Below are positions 1-9,860 of a DNA stretch of 64,000 nt, piece by piece (the stretch's first letter is position 1; the number at the start of each line of letters is the position of its first letter). The position numbers were made by a program, and so were the translations under genes. Source of the stretch: Tissierella sp. Yu-01. GTDB lineage: Bacteria; Bacillota; Clostridia; Tissierellales; Tissierellaceae. The notes below the pieces were generated by a model. It ran no database searches. It worked only from the letters and a program-made list of their open reading frames with translations, and was not told the origin of the DNA. Where the stretch lies: NCBI RefSeq assembly GCF_029537395.1, contig NZ_CP120677.1:868001-932000 (forward strand). The letters run 5' to 3'.

Positions 1-319
1 TAGCAACTCCTTTACCACCTTTAAACCCTAAAAATATAGGCCAATCATGTCCCATTACAACAAAGAAAGCAGCAATTAAACCACCATTATATCCCATCAT
101 CCTATATCCTAATAAAACTGCTATTATACCTTTTGTAAAGTCCAATAAAAATGTTAAAACCCCAAGTTTTTTTCCCATTACTCGCACAGCATTAGTAGCA
201 CCAGCATTACCACTACCGTAAGATCTTATATCCATTTTCTTAAATATTTTTCCAATTAGATATGCAGAAGAAAAGCATCCTATTAAATATGAAATAATAA
301 TTAATAAAATTACATTCAT
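1..319 (-). CDS. plsY: Glycerol-3-phosphate acyltransferase PlsY, 3' end outside window
   Basis: Integral membrane enzyme that moves an acyl group from acyl-phosphate to glycerol-3-phosphate, the first acylation step of phospholipid synthesis in Gram-positives. I translated it by hand: it starts with ATG at 319 and stays open to the window edge, giving 106 residues of a usual ~200. A hydrophobic N-terminus is followed by the family motif GSGNAGATNA (about residues 36-45), and the GHDWPIFLGFKGGKGVA region comes at the edge. It starts 5 bases past the stop of der, so the two are probably cotranscribed; a DUF512-der-plsY order is common in Clostridia. The identity is secure from the two PlsY motifs; only truncation by the window limits the call. 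Confidence 0.93.
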   Translation of the reverse strand, partial: MNVILLIIISYLIGCFSSAYLIGKIFKKMDIRSYGSGNAGATNAVRVMGKKLGVLTFLLDFTKGIIAVLLGYRMMGYNGGLIAAFFVVMGHDWPIFLGFKGGKGVA

Positions 320-324
320 ATGAA

Positions 325-1641
325 TTACTCACCTTTTTCTCTTAATTCAAATTGAATAGGGACACCTGCGAAACCAAAATGATTTCTAATTTGATTTTCT
401 AAATATCTCACATAGGTAAAATGCATTAATTCTTTATCGTTTACAAATATAACAAATTTTGGTGGTCTTACTGACACTTGTGTTCCATAATATATCCTAC
501 CACGTCTTCCTTTATCTGATGGTGGTTGATTCATCAAAACTGCCTGATTTATTATATCGTTTAATACCCCTGTACTTATCCTTAGATTATAATTGTTATT
601 TACTACATTAAGTAAATCTAACAACTTATTAACTCTAAGTCCAGTTTTAGCTGAAATGAAAACAATTGGAGCATAATTAATAAAACCAAGCTTTTCTCTT
701 ACTTCTTTTTCAAATGCTAGATAAGTTTTATCATCTTTATCTACTATATCCCACTTATTTACAGCAACAATTATACCTTTTCCATTATCATGTGCATACC
801 CAACAACTTTAGAATCCTGTTCTGTTATTCCTTCAGTTGCATCTACTACTAGAACGCATATATCAGCTCTATCAACGGCAGTAAGAGTTCTTACTACAGA
901 ATATCTTTCAACATTTTCATAAATACTTCTTTTCCTTCTTAAACCAGCAGTATCTACAAAAACGTAAGGATTATCCTTATAAGTGAAATAACTGTCAATT
1001 GAATCCCTAGTTGTTCCTGGAATATCGGTTACTATTAATCTATCTTCACCAAGTATATGGTTTATAAGTGATGATTTTCCAGCATTGGGTTTACCTATAA
1101 AAGTTACTCTAATTAAATCTTCATCGTATTCTGTATCCTTATCATCTGGGAAGTTTTCAATAATTCTATCTAATAAGTCACCTAATCCTAATGCCTGTTC
1201 TGCAGAAACAACCATAGGTTCTCCCATACCTAATTCATAGAACTCATATATCTCTTCTGGTGTTTTTGGTGTATCGATCTTGTTACATACTAAGATAACC
1301 TCTTTCCCAGACTTTCTAAGAATCTCTCCAACTTCTCTATCAGCAGTCGTTAGACCTTGTAATCCATCTACAACGAATAATATCACATCTGCTGTATCAA
1401 TTGCTATTTGCGCCTGTTTCTTTATATTAGACATTATAATATCGTCTTTTTCTGGTTCCAATCCACCTGTATCAATTAACGTAAAATATTTTCCAAGCCA
1501 CTCACCTTCAGCATATATCCTATCTCTAGTTACTCCAGGTGTATCCTCTGTAATTGCTATTCTTCTTCCTACTAATCTATTAAACAAAGTCGATTTACCA
1601 ACATTTGGTCTACCAACAATGCAAACTACTGCTCTATTCAT
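325..1641 (-). CDS. der: Ribosome biogenesis GTPase Der (EngA)
   Basis: Essential GTPase with two tandem G domains that helps assemble the 50S ribosomal subunit. The 438-aa length is normal. G domain 1 shows the P-loop GRPNVGKS at residues 10-17, DTGG at 57-60 and NKID at 120-123. G domain 2 has GKPNAGKS at 183-190, then DTAG and NKWD. The last ~85 residues form the KH-like domain ending in FELREKGE. The ATG shares its first base with the last base of the upstream gene's TAA (TAATG overlap), which suggests translational coupling with the DUF512 protein. plsY follows after 5 bases. All key motifs are intact. Confidence 0.97.
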   Translation of the reverse strand: MNRAVVCIVGRPNVGKSTLFNRLVGRRIAITEDTPGVTRDRIYAEGEWLGKYFTLIDTGGLEPEKDDIIMSNIKKQAQIAIDTADVILFVVDGLQGLTTADREVGEILRKSGKEVILVCNKIDTPKTPEEIYEFYELGMGEPMVVSAEQALGLGDLLDRIIENFPDDKDTEYDEDLIRVTFIGKPNAGKSSLINHILGEDRLIVTDIPGTTRDSIDSYFTYKDNPYVFVDTAGLRRKRSIYENVERYSVVRTLTAVDRADICVLVVDATEGITEQDSKVVGYAHDNGKGIIVAVNKWDIVDKDDKTYLAFEKEVREKLGFINYAPIVFISAKTGLRVNKLLDLLNVVNNNYNLRISTGVLNDIINQAVLMNQPPSDKGRRGRIYYGTQVSVRPPKFVIFVNDKELMHFTYVRYLENQIRNHFGFAGVPIQFELREKGE

Positions 1642-2978
1642 TAATTCACCCCTAATCTCAATACTTCAATAAACTTATTCCCATCTACCTCACAAGGTTT
1701 AATTGTTATACCCAAAGTACTTATTGCTTCTTCTAATGTCATATTATCAAGGAAAATTTCCTTATCTTGCTTTAACATGGATTTTGGTATAATTACTAAA
1801 TCAACATCCCTATATCTTTTTAATTGCGATACCAAATCGCTACCTGTTATTAACCCTGCAACAGTTATAGTTTTCCCAAAATAATTATTTTCTATAGGAA
1901 CAACAGACAAATCTAAGTTTTTAAACTTAGTATTTACTTTAGAGATTATTTCCCTCATATAATTATTCGCAAGTGTTCCTGTAGCTATAATAATCTTTTT
2001 TCTTAAATCTATTGGTTTTACTATATTTCCCAATGCCTCATTGATCTCATACTCAAAAGATTTCATTAGACCTACACCATTTTCATATTGAGGGAAACCT
2101 TCATATGCATCATAGGAAGGTAAGTCTATGGCAGAAACGCAATAAAATTCATCAGATGCAAATACAAATCTACTACCCATCTCTTTTAGATACTTTTCTT
2201 GCATTGAATTTATATTGTTTATTAGTTCTCTAGCTGAATCTTTATTAAATGGTGTTATCTTTTCCAAATGCTGTCTATATTTTGTTATACCAACCGGCAC
2301 TACAGCAACCGATTCAATGGTAGAACTAAGTTTAGCTAAATCATTAATTGTCTTTTTTAATTCTTCTCCGTCATTTACACCTGGTACTAGAACTATTTGA
2401 CAATTAACTTCCAAATTAGCCTTATGAAATCTTTTCAATATTTCATAAACCTTACCAGCATTCTTATTATTAAGCATTTTAACTCTAAGTTCTGGATTGG
2501 TTGTATGAACAGATACATTTATAGGACTTAATTTGTACTTAATAATTCTATCTATTTCTTCATCACTCATATTTGTCAATGTAATGAAATTACCTTGTAA
2601 AAATGATAACCGAGAATCATCATCTTTAAAATATAAAGTATCTCTCATATTAGGAGGTAGTTGATCAATAAAGCAAAACATACATTTATTTCTACAGGAT
2701 TTCGCTTTATCTATGAGAGGATTTGTAAATATTATTCCTAGGTCCTCATTATAATCCTTCTCAATTTCAAATTCCCAAACTTCTCCATCAGGTTTTTGAA
2801 TTTCCATGATTAATAAGTCATCTGATATTAAATACTTGTAATCAATTACATCCTGCACCTTCGAACCATTTATTGATAATAAAATATCACCAGGATCAAT
2901 TCCTAATTCATCTGCAATACTATTATTGATAACATCTTCAATAATATTTCTTGTTTCTTTAATATTACCTAATTCCAT
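1641..2978 (-). CDS. DUF512 radical SAM protein with N-terminal PDZ-like domain
   Basis: Putative radical SAM enzyme of the DUF512 family, found beside der in many Clostridia; its substrate is unknown. I use the ATG at 2978 (445 aa) because a clear Shine-Dalgarno site (AAGGCGGC) lies just upstream, although the frame stays open to 3023. Residues ~15-80 resemble a PDZ domain ([17 protein letters not shown]). The iron-sulfur cluster motif is C95-x3-C99-x2-C102 (CRNKCMFC), followed by the family-typical [10 protein letters not shown]. The C-terminal part is the DUF512 region. It overlaps the der start by one base, so the pair is probably cotranslated. The family assignment is firm, and the reaction it catalyses cannot be read from the sequence. 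Confidence 0.9.
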   Translation of the reverse strand: MELGNIKETRNIIEDVINNSIADELGIDPGDILLSINGSKVQDVIDYKYLISDDLLIMEIQKPDGEVWEFEIEKDYNEDLGIIFTNPLIDKAKSCRNKCMFCFIDQLPPNMRDTLYFKDDDSRLSFLQGNFITLTNMSDEEIDRIIKYKLSPINVSVHTTNPELRVKMLNNKNAGKVYEILKRFHKANLEVNCQIVLVPGVNDGEELKKTINDLAKLSSTIESVAVVPVGITKYRQHLEKITPFNKDSARELINNINSMQEKYLKEMGSRFVFASDEFYCVSAIDLPSYDAYEGFPQYENGVGLMKSFEYEINEALGNIVKPIDLRKKIIIATGTLANNYMREIISKVNTKFKNLDLSVVPIENNYFGKTITVAGLITGSDLVSQLKRYRDVDLVIIPKSMLKQDKEIFLDNMTLEEAISTLGITIKPCEVDGNKFIEVLRLGVN

Positions 2979-3086
2979 ATAATTGCCGCCTTTAAAATAT
3001 TTTGAGAATAAATGAGAGCCCACAGATATCTGCAGGCCTATTTATTAGTTTACACAATAATATTAATATATACAAGTTAATTAATA

Positions 3087-4319
3087 TTATTTATATAGTG
3101 GAAATCTATCACAAAGAGCGTACACTCTTTCTTTTATTACTTCTCTTTCGTTGCCTTCATCTAGGGCAAGAGTTATAATTTCTGCGATTTCTCTCATCTC
3201 TTCTTCTTTCATTCCTCTAGTAGTCATTGCAGGCGTTCCAATTCTTATGCCACTAGTAATGAATGGACTTTCAGTCTCATTAGGAATAGTATTCTTATTA
3301 ACTGCTACTCCTATTTCGTTTAGTAATTCTTCAGCTTTCTTTCCTGTTAAACCTTTTGTTTTAACATCTATCAATATCAAATGATTATCAGTTCCACCTG
3401 AAACTAATCTAAATCCGTTGTTAGCTAAACCTTCTGCCAATGCTTTAGCATTATTTATAGTTTGTTTTTGATATTCTTTAAAATTCTCTTGTAGAGCTTC
3501 TCCGAAGGCTACAGCTTTCCCAGCAATAATATGCATTAGAGGTCCACCTTGTAGTCCAGGAAATATTGCTTTATCGATTTTCTTAGCATATTCAGCTTTA
3601 CATAGAATCGCACCGCCTCTTGGGCCCCTTAATGTCTTGTGTGTTGTAGTCGTAACGAAATCTGCATAAGGTACTGGACTTTGATGTAAGCCTGCTGCAA
3701 CCAATCCAGCTATATGCGCCATGTCTACCATAAGATAAGCTCCAACCTCATCTGCAATTTCTCTAAACTTCTTAAAATCTATTTCACGAGGATATGCACT
3801 AGCTCCTGCCACTATTAATTTAGGTTTTTCCCTTAATGCAATCTCTCTAACAACATCATAATTTATCATTTCAGTTTCACTATCAACACCATAATCTACA
3901 AAATTATAATATAATCCTGAAATATTCACTGGACTCCCATGAGTAAGGTGTCCACCTTGAGAAAGATTCATTCCTAAAACTTTATCTCCAGGTTGTAAAA
4001 CAGCTAAATATACTCCCAGATTAGCATTTGAACCTGAATGAGGTTGGACATTAGCATGTTCAGCACCAAATAATTCTTTTAATCTTTCAATTGCTAAATT
4101 TTCTACTATATCTACAACTTCACAACCACCATAATACCTTTTACTAGGATAACCTTCAGCATATTTATTTGTCAATTGGCTTCCCATAGCTTCCATAACT
4201 TGTTCTGAAACAAAATTTTCTGATGCTATTAGCTCAATATGCTTTTGTTGACGATTAATCTCTTTCTCAACTATCTCGTAAACTGCTGGGTCAAACTTTT
4301 CTAGTTTCGAAAAATCCAT
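3087..4319 (-). CDS. glyA: Serine hydroxymethyltransferase
   Basis: PLP enzyme that interconverts serine plus tetrahydrofolate with glycine plus 5,10-methylene-THF, the main source of one-carbon units. The frame is open to 4340, but the ATG at 4319 (410 aa) is preceded by AAGGGAG at proper spacing, and the upstream ATG has no ribosome site, so I use 4319. The PLP lysine is K228 in the motif [18 protein letters not shown] (about 30-36), the glycine-rich loop and GLQGGP are all present. The length is typical. It stands alone between two 60-110-base gaps. There is no obvious riboswitch upstream in the 60 bases before it. Confidence 0.97.
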   Translation of the reverse strand: MDFSKLEKFDPAVYEIVEKEINRQQKHIELIASENFVSEQVMEAMGSQLTNKYAEGYPSKRYYGGCEVVDIVENLAIERLKELFGAEHANVQPHSGSNANLGVYLAVLQPGDKVLGMNLSQGGHLTHGSPVNISGLYYNFVDYGVDSETEMINYDVVREIALREKPKLIVAGASAYPREIDFKKFREIADEVGAYLMVDMAHIAGLVAAGLHQSPVPYADFVTTTTHKTLRGPRGGAILCKAEYAKKIDKAIFPGLQGGPLMHIIAGKAVAFGEALQENFKEYQKQTINNAKALAEGLANNGFRLVSGGTDNHLILIDVKTKGLTGKKAEELLNEIGVAVNKNTIPNETESPFITSGIRIGTPAMTTRGMKEEEMREIAEIITLALDEGNEREVIKERVYALCDRFPLYK

Positions 4320-4400
4320 TTTACAAAACTCCCTTCTCATAGGTATTTAATAATTTAACAATTTATATATATATTATAATTGTTCTATTGTTATTTATAA

Positions 4401-4667
4401 TTATCTTTGCTTAGTATATTTAAGCATCACATCGATAAGTTTATTTAGATCTTCCTCTTCTACCTGCCCTTCAGTATTAGGTATCAAACATTTATGCATA
4501 TAATTCTCAAGAATTAAACCACCAGCATTATTTAAAGCTGATCTTACAGCAGCTATTTGAATCAATATATCACCACAAAACTGCTCTTCGTCTATCATCT
4601 TTTGTATGCCCTTAATTTGTCCCTCTATTCTCCTAAGCCTCTTTATAATATCGTTTTTTTCAGCCAA
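4401..4667 (-). CDS. CsoR/FrmR-family repressor with CstR-like cysteine pair
   Basis: Small all-helical tetrameric repressor of the CsoR/RcnR (DUF156) family. The 88 aa show the family opening (IIKRLRRIEGQIKGI) and the signature IAAVRSALNNAGGLILENY. Copper-sensing CsoR uses Cys, His and Cys in the spacing C-x24-H-x3-C. Here the cysteines are C31 and C60, but the position of the copper-binding histidine (56) is tyrosine. Cysteines at 31 and 60 without that histidine match the persulfide sensor CstR of Staphylococcus better than a copper sensor. It lies 12 bases downstream of an RseC-like gene, so the two may form one operon. No sulfur or copper gene is adjacent. Family certain; ligand inferred. 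Confidence 0.85.
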   Translation of the reverse strand: MAEKNDIIKRLRRIEGQIKGIQKMIDEEQFCGDILIQIAAVRSALNNAGGLILENYMHKCLIPNTEGQVEEEDLNKLIDVMLKYTKQR

Positions 4668-4679
4668 AGATATACCCTC

Positions 4680-5099
4680 CTATAGAATCTTGGTCATAAC
4701 AATAGTGGATTTATCCTTTTTCTCAATCTTTTTATCAATTATTCTTAAAATGAAATAAGAAATGACAAGGAATAGAATTCCAGTTGCAAAACTTAAAAGT
4801 TCAAAGTTTGGGTTTCCAATGCTTTTAAAATACATATTTCCTAATACAATACCTCCTATTAAAAAAATAAATGGTATCATATATACGATTAAAGTAAATT
4901 TAAAAATGCTATCTGCTTCGCCTTTAAGTTCAACAAAGTCTCCTACTCTTGCATTTACACTATTCTTTATAGTTACTATGTGAGCTTGGACTTCACAGCC
5001 ACCGCCACATCCATTACAGCTACCACATCCAGATGCACGTCTAACTTCCAATTCTGCTTTATCATCTATTAGACGTCTAACAAAACCTACTTGTTCCAT
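4680..5099 (-). CDS. RseC/MucC-like positive regulator, SoxR-reducing family
   Basis: 139-aa membrane protein of the RseC/MucC family. The N-terminal half holds a cysteine cluster (GCGSCNGCGGGCEVQ, about residues 24-38) of the kind seen in RseC-like proteins, and could bind a metal or an iron-sulfur cluster. Two hydrophobic segments follow, roughly residues 68-88 and 99-118, then a basic tail. In Gram-negatives relatives act with the Rnf-like Rsx complex to keep SoxR reduced. In Clostridia the gene is often near Rnf or redox genes, but none is in this window. It ends 12 bases before the CsoR-family gene, which suggests a shared redox-linked operon. Confidence 0.82.
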   Translation of the reverse strand: MEQVGFVRRLIDDKAELEVRRASGCGSCNGCGGGCEVQAHIVTIKNSVNARVGDFVELKGEADSIFKFTLIVYMIPFIFLIGGIVLGNMYFKSIGNPNFELLSFATGILFLVISYFILRIIDKKIEKKDKSTIVMTKIL

Positions 5100-5196
5100 T
5101 GTACACCTCCATTACTATTCTTAAATTTCTATATACCCATTATAACATAATATATAGGAAATCTGACCAAATAATTATGGAGGTGTGATTTATTTA

Positions 5197-6969
5197 TTAT
5201 TCAACCTTTATATGAACTTCTTCAAGTTGTTTATTAGAAACAATAGTAGGTGCATCAGTCATCAAGCATGTTGCTGATTGAGTCTTAGGAAAAGCAATTA
5301 CGTCTCTAATATTTGTACTCTCAGTAAATAGCATGATTAACCTATCAAGACCATATGCTATTCCTCCATGTGGTGGAGTCCCATATCTAAATGCATCCAT
5401 CAAGAAGCCAAACTTTTCCTTTGCTTCTTCTTCGCTAAATCCTAAAGCCTTAAACATTCTAGCTTGTAACTCAGAATTATTAATTCTAATGCTACCTCCA
5501 CCCATTTCATCTCCATTTATTACTATGTCATATGCTTTTGCTCTAACTACCTCAGGACTTGTTTCTAATAAATGGATATCTTCATCCATAGGATGAGTAA
5601 ATGGATGATGCTTAGCTACATATCTGTTTTCTTCTTCATCATATTCAAATAATGGAAACTCGGTTATCCATACTAATTTAAAATCGTCATTAGATAAAAG
5701 ATCAAGTCTTCTCGCAACTTCATTCCTTAGATTACCAAGACTATCACAAACTACAGATAATTTATCAGCAACAATAAGAATTAAGTCACCCATATTAGCT
5801 TCAAATCTCTCAAGAACATCTTTAAACTTTTCGTCACTAAAGAATTTTGCTATAGGCGATGTAACTCCTTCATCAGTAATCTTTATCCATGCAAGTCCTT
5901 TAGCTCCATATGTCTTAGAATATTCTTCTAGTGAGCTAATGTCCTTTCTAGTAAATTTGTCTCCATATCCTTTTACATTTATTCCTTTTACTGCACCACC
6001 ATTTTCTAAGGCATTAGTAAATACCTTAAAATCGCAATCTTTAACCAGATCAGATATATCCTTAAATTCGAATCCAAACCTTAGATCAGGTTTATCAACA
6101 CCATATTTCTCCATAGCTTCCTTATAAGTCATCCTTCTGATTGGAAGTTCTATTTCAACGCCTCTAATCTCTTTAAACAATTTATATAATAACTTTTCAT
6201 TCATATTTATAACATCGTCAACATCAACAAATGACATTTCAACGTCTATCTGTGTGAATTCAGGCTGTCTGTTTGCTCTTAAATCTTCATCTCTAAAGCA
6301 TTTAACAATTTGATAGTACCTATCCATTCCAGAAACCATCAACAATTGTTTCATTAACTGCGGAGATTGAGGTAAAGCGTAAAATTGTCCTGGATTAACA
6401 CGGCTTGGTACTAAATAATCCCTAGCACCTTCTGGTGTTGGTTTTGTTAACATAGGTGTTTCTACTTCAACAAAATCATTTTCATAGAAAAAGTCCCTCA
6501 CTACTTTTGCTGTCTTTGCTCTTAATTTTAAATTAGACTGCATCTTAGACTTTCTTAAATCCAAGTATCTATATTTCAATCGCATTGATTCAGATACATT
6601 ATCATCGTCTTTAATGTAAATTGGAGGTGTTTCTGATTCGTCTAATATCTTTAACTCCTCAGCTAATACCTCAACTTCACCTGTAGGAATATCTTTGTTA
6701 ACAGACTGTCTCGTTCTAACCCTACCTCTAACAGCTAATACATATTCTGACCTAACTTTTTCAGCTTTTAGAAATATATCCTCAGAAATTGTATTGTCAA
6801 ATACAACTTGAGAAATACCTGTAGTATCTCTTAAATCAACAAATATAATTGATCCTAAATTTCTTTCTTTTTGTACCCATCCCATTAAAACTACTTCTTC
6901 TCCAATGTTTTCAGGTCTTAAAAGACCACACATAGTAGTTCTTCTTAAGCTTCCCATTTTTTCTCCCAT
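5197..6969 (-). CDS. aspS: Aspartyl-tRNA synthetase
   Basis: Class II synthetase that charges tRNA-Asp. The 590 aa are the usual bacterial size: N-terminal OB-fold anticodon-binding domain (about 1-110), the catalytic core with the inserted bacterial GAD domain (about 290-410), and the C-terminal motif 3 GIAYGLDRLIML. Motif 2 is seen in the FRDEDLRANRQPEFTQID stretch. The ATG at 6969 has GAGGAGG seven bases upstream. A T-box leader with a GAC specifier and a consensus promoter lies just before it, so transcription should rise when tRNA-Asp is uncharged. hisS, its frequent neighbour in Firmicutes, is not adjacent here. Confidence 0.97.
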   Translation of the reverse strand: MGEKMGSLRRTTMCGLLRPENIGEEVVLMGWVQKERNLGSIIFVDLRDTTGISQVVFDNTISEDIFLKAEKVRSEYVLAVRGRVRTRQSVNKDIPTGEVEVLAEELKILDESETPPIYIKDDDNVSESMRLKYRYLDLRKSKMQSNLKLRAKTAKVVRDFFYENDFVEVETPMLTKPTPEGARDYLVPSRVNPGQFYALPQSPQLMKQLLMVSGMDRYYQIVKCFRDEDLRANRQPEFTQIDVEMSFVDVDDVINMNEKLLYKLFKEIRGVEIELPIRRMTYKEAMEKYGVDKPDLRFGFEFKDISDLVKDCDFKVFTNALENGGAVKGINVKGYGDKFTRKDISSLEEYSKTYGAKGLAWIKITDEGVTSPIAKFFSDEKFKDVLERFEANMGDLILIVADKLSVVCDSLGNLRNEVARRLDLLSNDDFKLVWITEFPLFEYDEEENRYVAKHHPFTHPMDEDIHLLETSPEVVRAKAYDIVINGDEMGGGSIRINNSELQARMFKALGFSEEEAKEKFGFLMDAFRYGTPPHGGIAYGLDRLIMLFTESTNIRDVIAFPKTQSATCLMTDAPTIVSNKQLEEVHIKVE

Positions 6970-6982
6970 TTATATTCCTCCT

Positions 6983-7213
6983 CAAAAAATATTAAACCTC
7001 TCATCTCTGATATTCAGGGACGAGAGGTTATCTCGCGGTACCACCCTAATTAGGTAATCCTCACTCTATGATTTAACGCTACTCGCGAACAATCCTTTAA
7101 GATTGTTTACTCAAAGATGTCTTCGTTAATTATTAGTATCGATATCCCACCATCTATCGACTCTCTAAAACTAAGTGAATTAACTACTACTTCTTATCAA
7201 AGTAAATATGTTT
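6983..7213 (-). promoter_or_regulatory. T-box leader (Asp, GAC specifier) of aspS
   Basis: The conserved T-box element GGTGGTACCGCG lies at 7034-7045 (minus strand). It is followed by a strong terminator hairpin at 6994-7029 (AACCTCTC pairing with GAGAGGTT) and a U-run at 6983-6989. Upstream, Stem I can be drawn from TTTACT/AGTAAA and AAGA/TCTT around an AGTAGTA internal loop, then GTTAATT/AATTAAC. On its 3' side the triplet GAC followed by A sits in the specifier position, which fits aspartate. Confidence 0.92.
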
Positions 7214-7219
7214 TAAATA

Positions 7220-7248
7220 ATTATATGAAAATTATGACTAAGTGTCAA
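7220..7248 (-). promoter_or_regulatory. Consensus sigma-A promoter of aspS
   Basis: Perfect -35 TTGACA (7243-7248) and perfect -10 TATAAT (7220-7225) separated by 17 bases, reading into the T-box leader. The -35 hexamer overlaps the stop codon of hemZ (7245-7247). Confidence 0.88.
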
Positions 7249-8711
7249 GACAAAACCTTTCTCTTTCTTTCAATCACTTCATCAATTCTATTTATATACT
7301 CATTTATACTTCTAAAATTAAAAATTCTTTCTAATCTATCTTCATCTGGGTAAAACACTTTAGATGTGGAACCCACTCCTGCAGCAATTATCGTTTCCTT
7401 TTCTTCCATTATGGATATATTATAAATGCATTCCAAACCATCTTTTGCATATCCTATATTCTCAAAATTACCTAATATATTTTTTTGCCTATATAGATAA
7501 TATGGTTCGTATCCGTTTTGCTGAGAAAATTCCCTTGTAGCCTCTAACATATTCTCTATTACATTTTGATCTTCTAAAATAAAATTATCAACATGATTTA
7601 TAACATCTGAACCCTTCTTAAGGGCTAATGTATGAATAGTTATATTCTCAGGAGATAATTCCTTAATAATATTAAGCGTATTTTTTATATCTTCTACACC
7701 TTCTCCAGGTAAACCGACTATTAAATCCATATTAATATTTTCAATCCCAATTGCTTTTGCTATTTTGTACGAATCTATTATATCATTAGATGTATGACTT
7801 CTACCGATTAATCTTAGGGTTTGATCATTCATAGTTTGCGGATTTATACTTATTCTATTAATTTTCATTTCTTTGAACATTTTAAGCATCTCATAACTTA
7901 AAGTATCAGGTCTACCAGCTTCGACAGTAAATTCCTTAATATTAGTTTGACCAAAGTTATTGTAAACTTCCTCTATAATCCTTCTTAAATAATTTGGAGG
8001 GATAGACGTAGGCGTTCCTCCCCCTATATATACAGTATTTATAGTTTTATCTTTCATTAAATCTTTTATATCTTTTATCTCAATTAAAAGATTTTTTAAA
8101 TATGTATCTACTAAATGACTATATTTTTTTATTGGCATAGCAGGAAATGAACAATAAATGCATCTTGTAGGACAAAATGGAATTCCGATATATAAACTAT
8201 ATCTATCACTTTCTATAGGATATAGATACTTTTCTTGTCTTTTAGCAATTCTAATGATTAATCTTGCTTTATCTTCACTTAGCATGTACTGATTAACTAA
8301 AATATCAAATATTTCTTCTATAGATATGCTTTTTTCAATTAACTCATGTACAATTTTTATAGGTCTAATCCCTGTAAGAATTCCCCAAGGTAATTTTTTA
8401 TCCGTTATTTTTATTAATGTATTATATATAGATTTCTTTATACCAATAAGAGTTGATTTCTCTTTGCTTCTGTGGATATATACAGCATCTAAGTTTTCAG
8501 TATTTTCAACTACAAGATTATTATCAACAAATAGTTTAGAACTACAATTAAGGGTGTTATTTTGCTTAAATATTGATATATGTAGAAGATATCCATCTAT
8601 ATTTTGATTTATATATTCTATATTTTTAATATCTTTATGAGGGAAAAAAACTCTTACTAATTCATATATATCACGATTATATTCATATCCATTAATATTT
8701 ATATATATCAT
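7245..8711 (-). CDS. hemZ: Radical SAM coproporphyrinogen dehydrogenase-like HemZ
   Basis: Member of the HemN/HemZ family of oxygen-independent coproporphyrinogen III oxidase-like radical SAM enzymes. The 488 aa include the cluster motif C180-x3-C184-x2-C187 (FCPTRCIYCSF), the glycine-rich YIGGGTPTS segment and the HemZ-type N-terminal extension of ~170 residues. True heme activity is not proven for many clostridial HemZ proteins, and no other heme gene is in the window. It sits last in recJ-rel-dtd-MBL-hemZ, an order usual in Clostridia. Its final codons overlap the aspS promoter, so the next transcription unit starts inside the end of this gene. Confidence 0.88.
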   Translation of the reverse strand: MIYININGYEYNRDIYELVRVFFPHKDIKNIEYINQNIDGYLLHISIFKQNNTLNCSSKLFVDNNLVVENTENLDAVYIHRSKEKSTLIGIKKSIYNTLIKITDKKLPWGILTGIRPIKIVHELIEKSISIEEIFDILVNQYMLSEDKARLIIRIAKRQEKYLYPIESDRYSLYIGIPFCPTRCIYCSFPAMPIKKYSHLVDTYLKNLLIEIKDIKDLMKDKTINTVYIGGGTPTSIPPNYLRRIIEEVYNNFGQTNIKEFTVEAGRPDTLSYEMLKMFKEMKINRISINPQTMNDQTLRLIGRSHTSNDIIDSYKIAKAIGIENINMDLIVGLPGEGVEDIKNTLNIIKELSPENITIHTLALKKGSDVINHVDNFILEDQNVIENMLEATREFSQQNGYEPYYLYRQKNILGNFENIGYAKDGLECIYNISIMEEKETIIAAGVGSTSKVFYPDEDRLERIFNFRSINEYINRIDEVIERKRKVLS

Positions 8712-8743
8712 TATTTCACCTTCATATGTGATTTACCAAAGAA

Positions 8744-9364
8744 TTATCTTAAAAAGGTATTACCATATTTTTCAGCTTTGATAGTTGTTGGCTGACCATG
8801 ACCAGGTAACACTGTCGTATCTTCTGGTAAAACTAAGAGTTTTGTCTTTATTGAATTAATTAATGTATCAAAATTACCACCATATAAATCAGTTCTGCCT
8901 ATGGAAGAATTAAATAAAGTATCTCCAGAAATTAAGTGGTCTTTTATTTTTAAACAAATACCACCTTTTGTATGTCCAGGTGTATGTAATATCAGTACTT
9001 CTAAGTCACCGACTTCAATTATATCATTATCATTTAATAAGCCATCAGGAGTCAACTCTACACATCCGATTGCCATCGAACTAGATAAATTCTTACTACA
9101 ATCCTCCAACATTTCAGCATCATCTTCATGTATAAATACAGGTACATTGTAATATTCTTTTAATTCTTTAACTCCACCAATGTGATCTCCATGGCCATGT
9201 GTTAATACTATTGATTTTAAACTGATATTATTCTCTTCAATATAATTTTTTATAGCCTCGGCATCTCCACCTGGGTCTACAACAATTCCATCCATTGTAT
9301 TTTTTGAATATACAATATAGCAATTAACAGCATAAATTCCTGCCTGTAATCTAATAATATTCAA
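8744..9364 (-). CDS. MBL-fold metallo-hydrolase, glyoxalase II-like
   Basis: 206-aa metallo-beta-lactamase fold hydrolase. The metal motif H56-x-H58-x-D60-H61 (LTHGHGDHIGG) is followed by HTPGHTKGG, SGDTLF and PGHGQPT, all in the order typical of the glyoxalase II-like or YqgX/YcbL group. The substrate is probably a thioester such as S-lactoyl-thiol, though this cannot be told from the motif. The start codon is TTG at 9364 with AGGAGTG at good spacing; no ATG fits better. It lies 36 bases after dtd in the rel operon, where this family is almost always found in Clostridia. Confidence 0.92.
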   Translation of the reverse strand: MNIIRLQAGIYAVNCYIVYSKNTMDGIVVDPGGDAEAIKNYIEENNISLKSIVLTHGHGDHIGGVKELKEYYNVPVFIHEDDAEMLEDCSKNLSSSMAIGCVELTPDGLLNDNDIIEVGDLEVLILHTPGHTKGGICLKIKDHLISGDTLFNSSIGRTDLYGGNFDTLINSIKTKLLVLPEDTTVLPGHGQPTTIKAEKYGNTFLR

Positions 9365-9400
9365 TTAAATCACTCCTAAAAAATCTTTTATTATTTATAG

Positions 9401-9850
9401 TTAGAAATTCTTTTTGCTATCTAAAAGTATTGTAACAGGCCCGTTATTTACTAAATGAACATCCATATGTGCACCAAATACACCTGTTTCTGTTTTAATT
9501 CCAAGGTCTCTAGTTTTTTCTATAAATTTTTCATAATACATATTTCCTATTTCAGGCTTAGCAGATGTGGAAAAACTAGGTCTTTTACCCTTTCTTACAT
9601 CACCATATAAAGTGAATTGAGATACTACTAGCAATTCTCCATCTATATCTACAAGTGATAAGTTCATCTTATCATTTTCATCTTGAAAGATTCTTAATCC
9701 CACTACTTTATCAACTATATATTCCAAATCTTTATCATCATCTTCGTCTCCAACACCTAAGAGAACTAAAAGCCCCTGATTTATTTCTCCAACGATTTCT
9801 CCATCAACGATAACAGAAGCTTCAGTAACTCTCTGAACTATTGCTCTCAT
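9401..9850 (-). CDS. dtd: D-aminoacyl-tRNA deacylase
   Basis: Removes D-amino acids and glycine mischarged on tRNA and so protects translation. The 149 aa have the normal length, with the two family signatures SQFTLYGD (77-84) and the Gly-cisPro loop NNGPVT (135-140) that forms the chirality filter. The ATG at 9850 has a weak ribosome site and comes 10 bases after the rel stop, so expression is likely coupled to rel. The gene pair rel-dtd is conserved across Firmicutes. Confidence 0.96.
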   Translation of the reverse strand: MRAIVQRVTEASVIVDGEIVGEINQGLLVLLGVGDEDDDKDLEYIVDKVVGLRIFQDENDKMNLSLVDIDGELLVVSQFTLYGDVRKGKRPSFSTSAKPEIGNMYYEKFIEKTRDLGIKTETGVFGAHMDVHLVNNGPVTILLDSKKNF

Positions 9851-9860
9851 TAATATCCTC

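Noticed and set aside
3023-3032. Ten-base palindrome CAGATATCTG before the DUF512 gene
   Set aside because: No T-run, no second copy and no link to a known operator was seen, so it may be chance.
7117-7353. Plus-strand 78-aa frame at the aspS leader
   Set aside because: It is antisense to the T-box leader, promoter and hemZ end, with no ribosome site.
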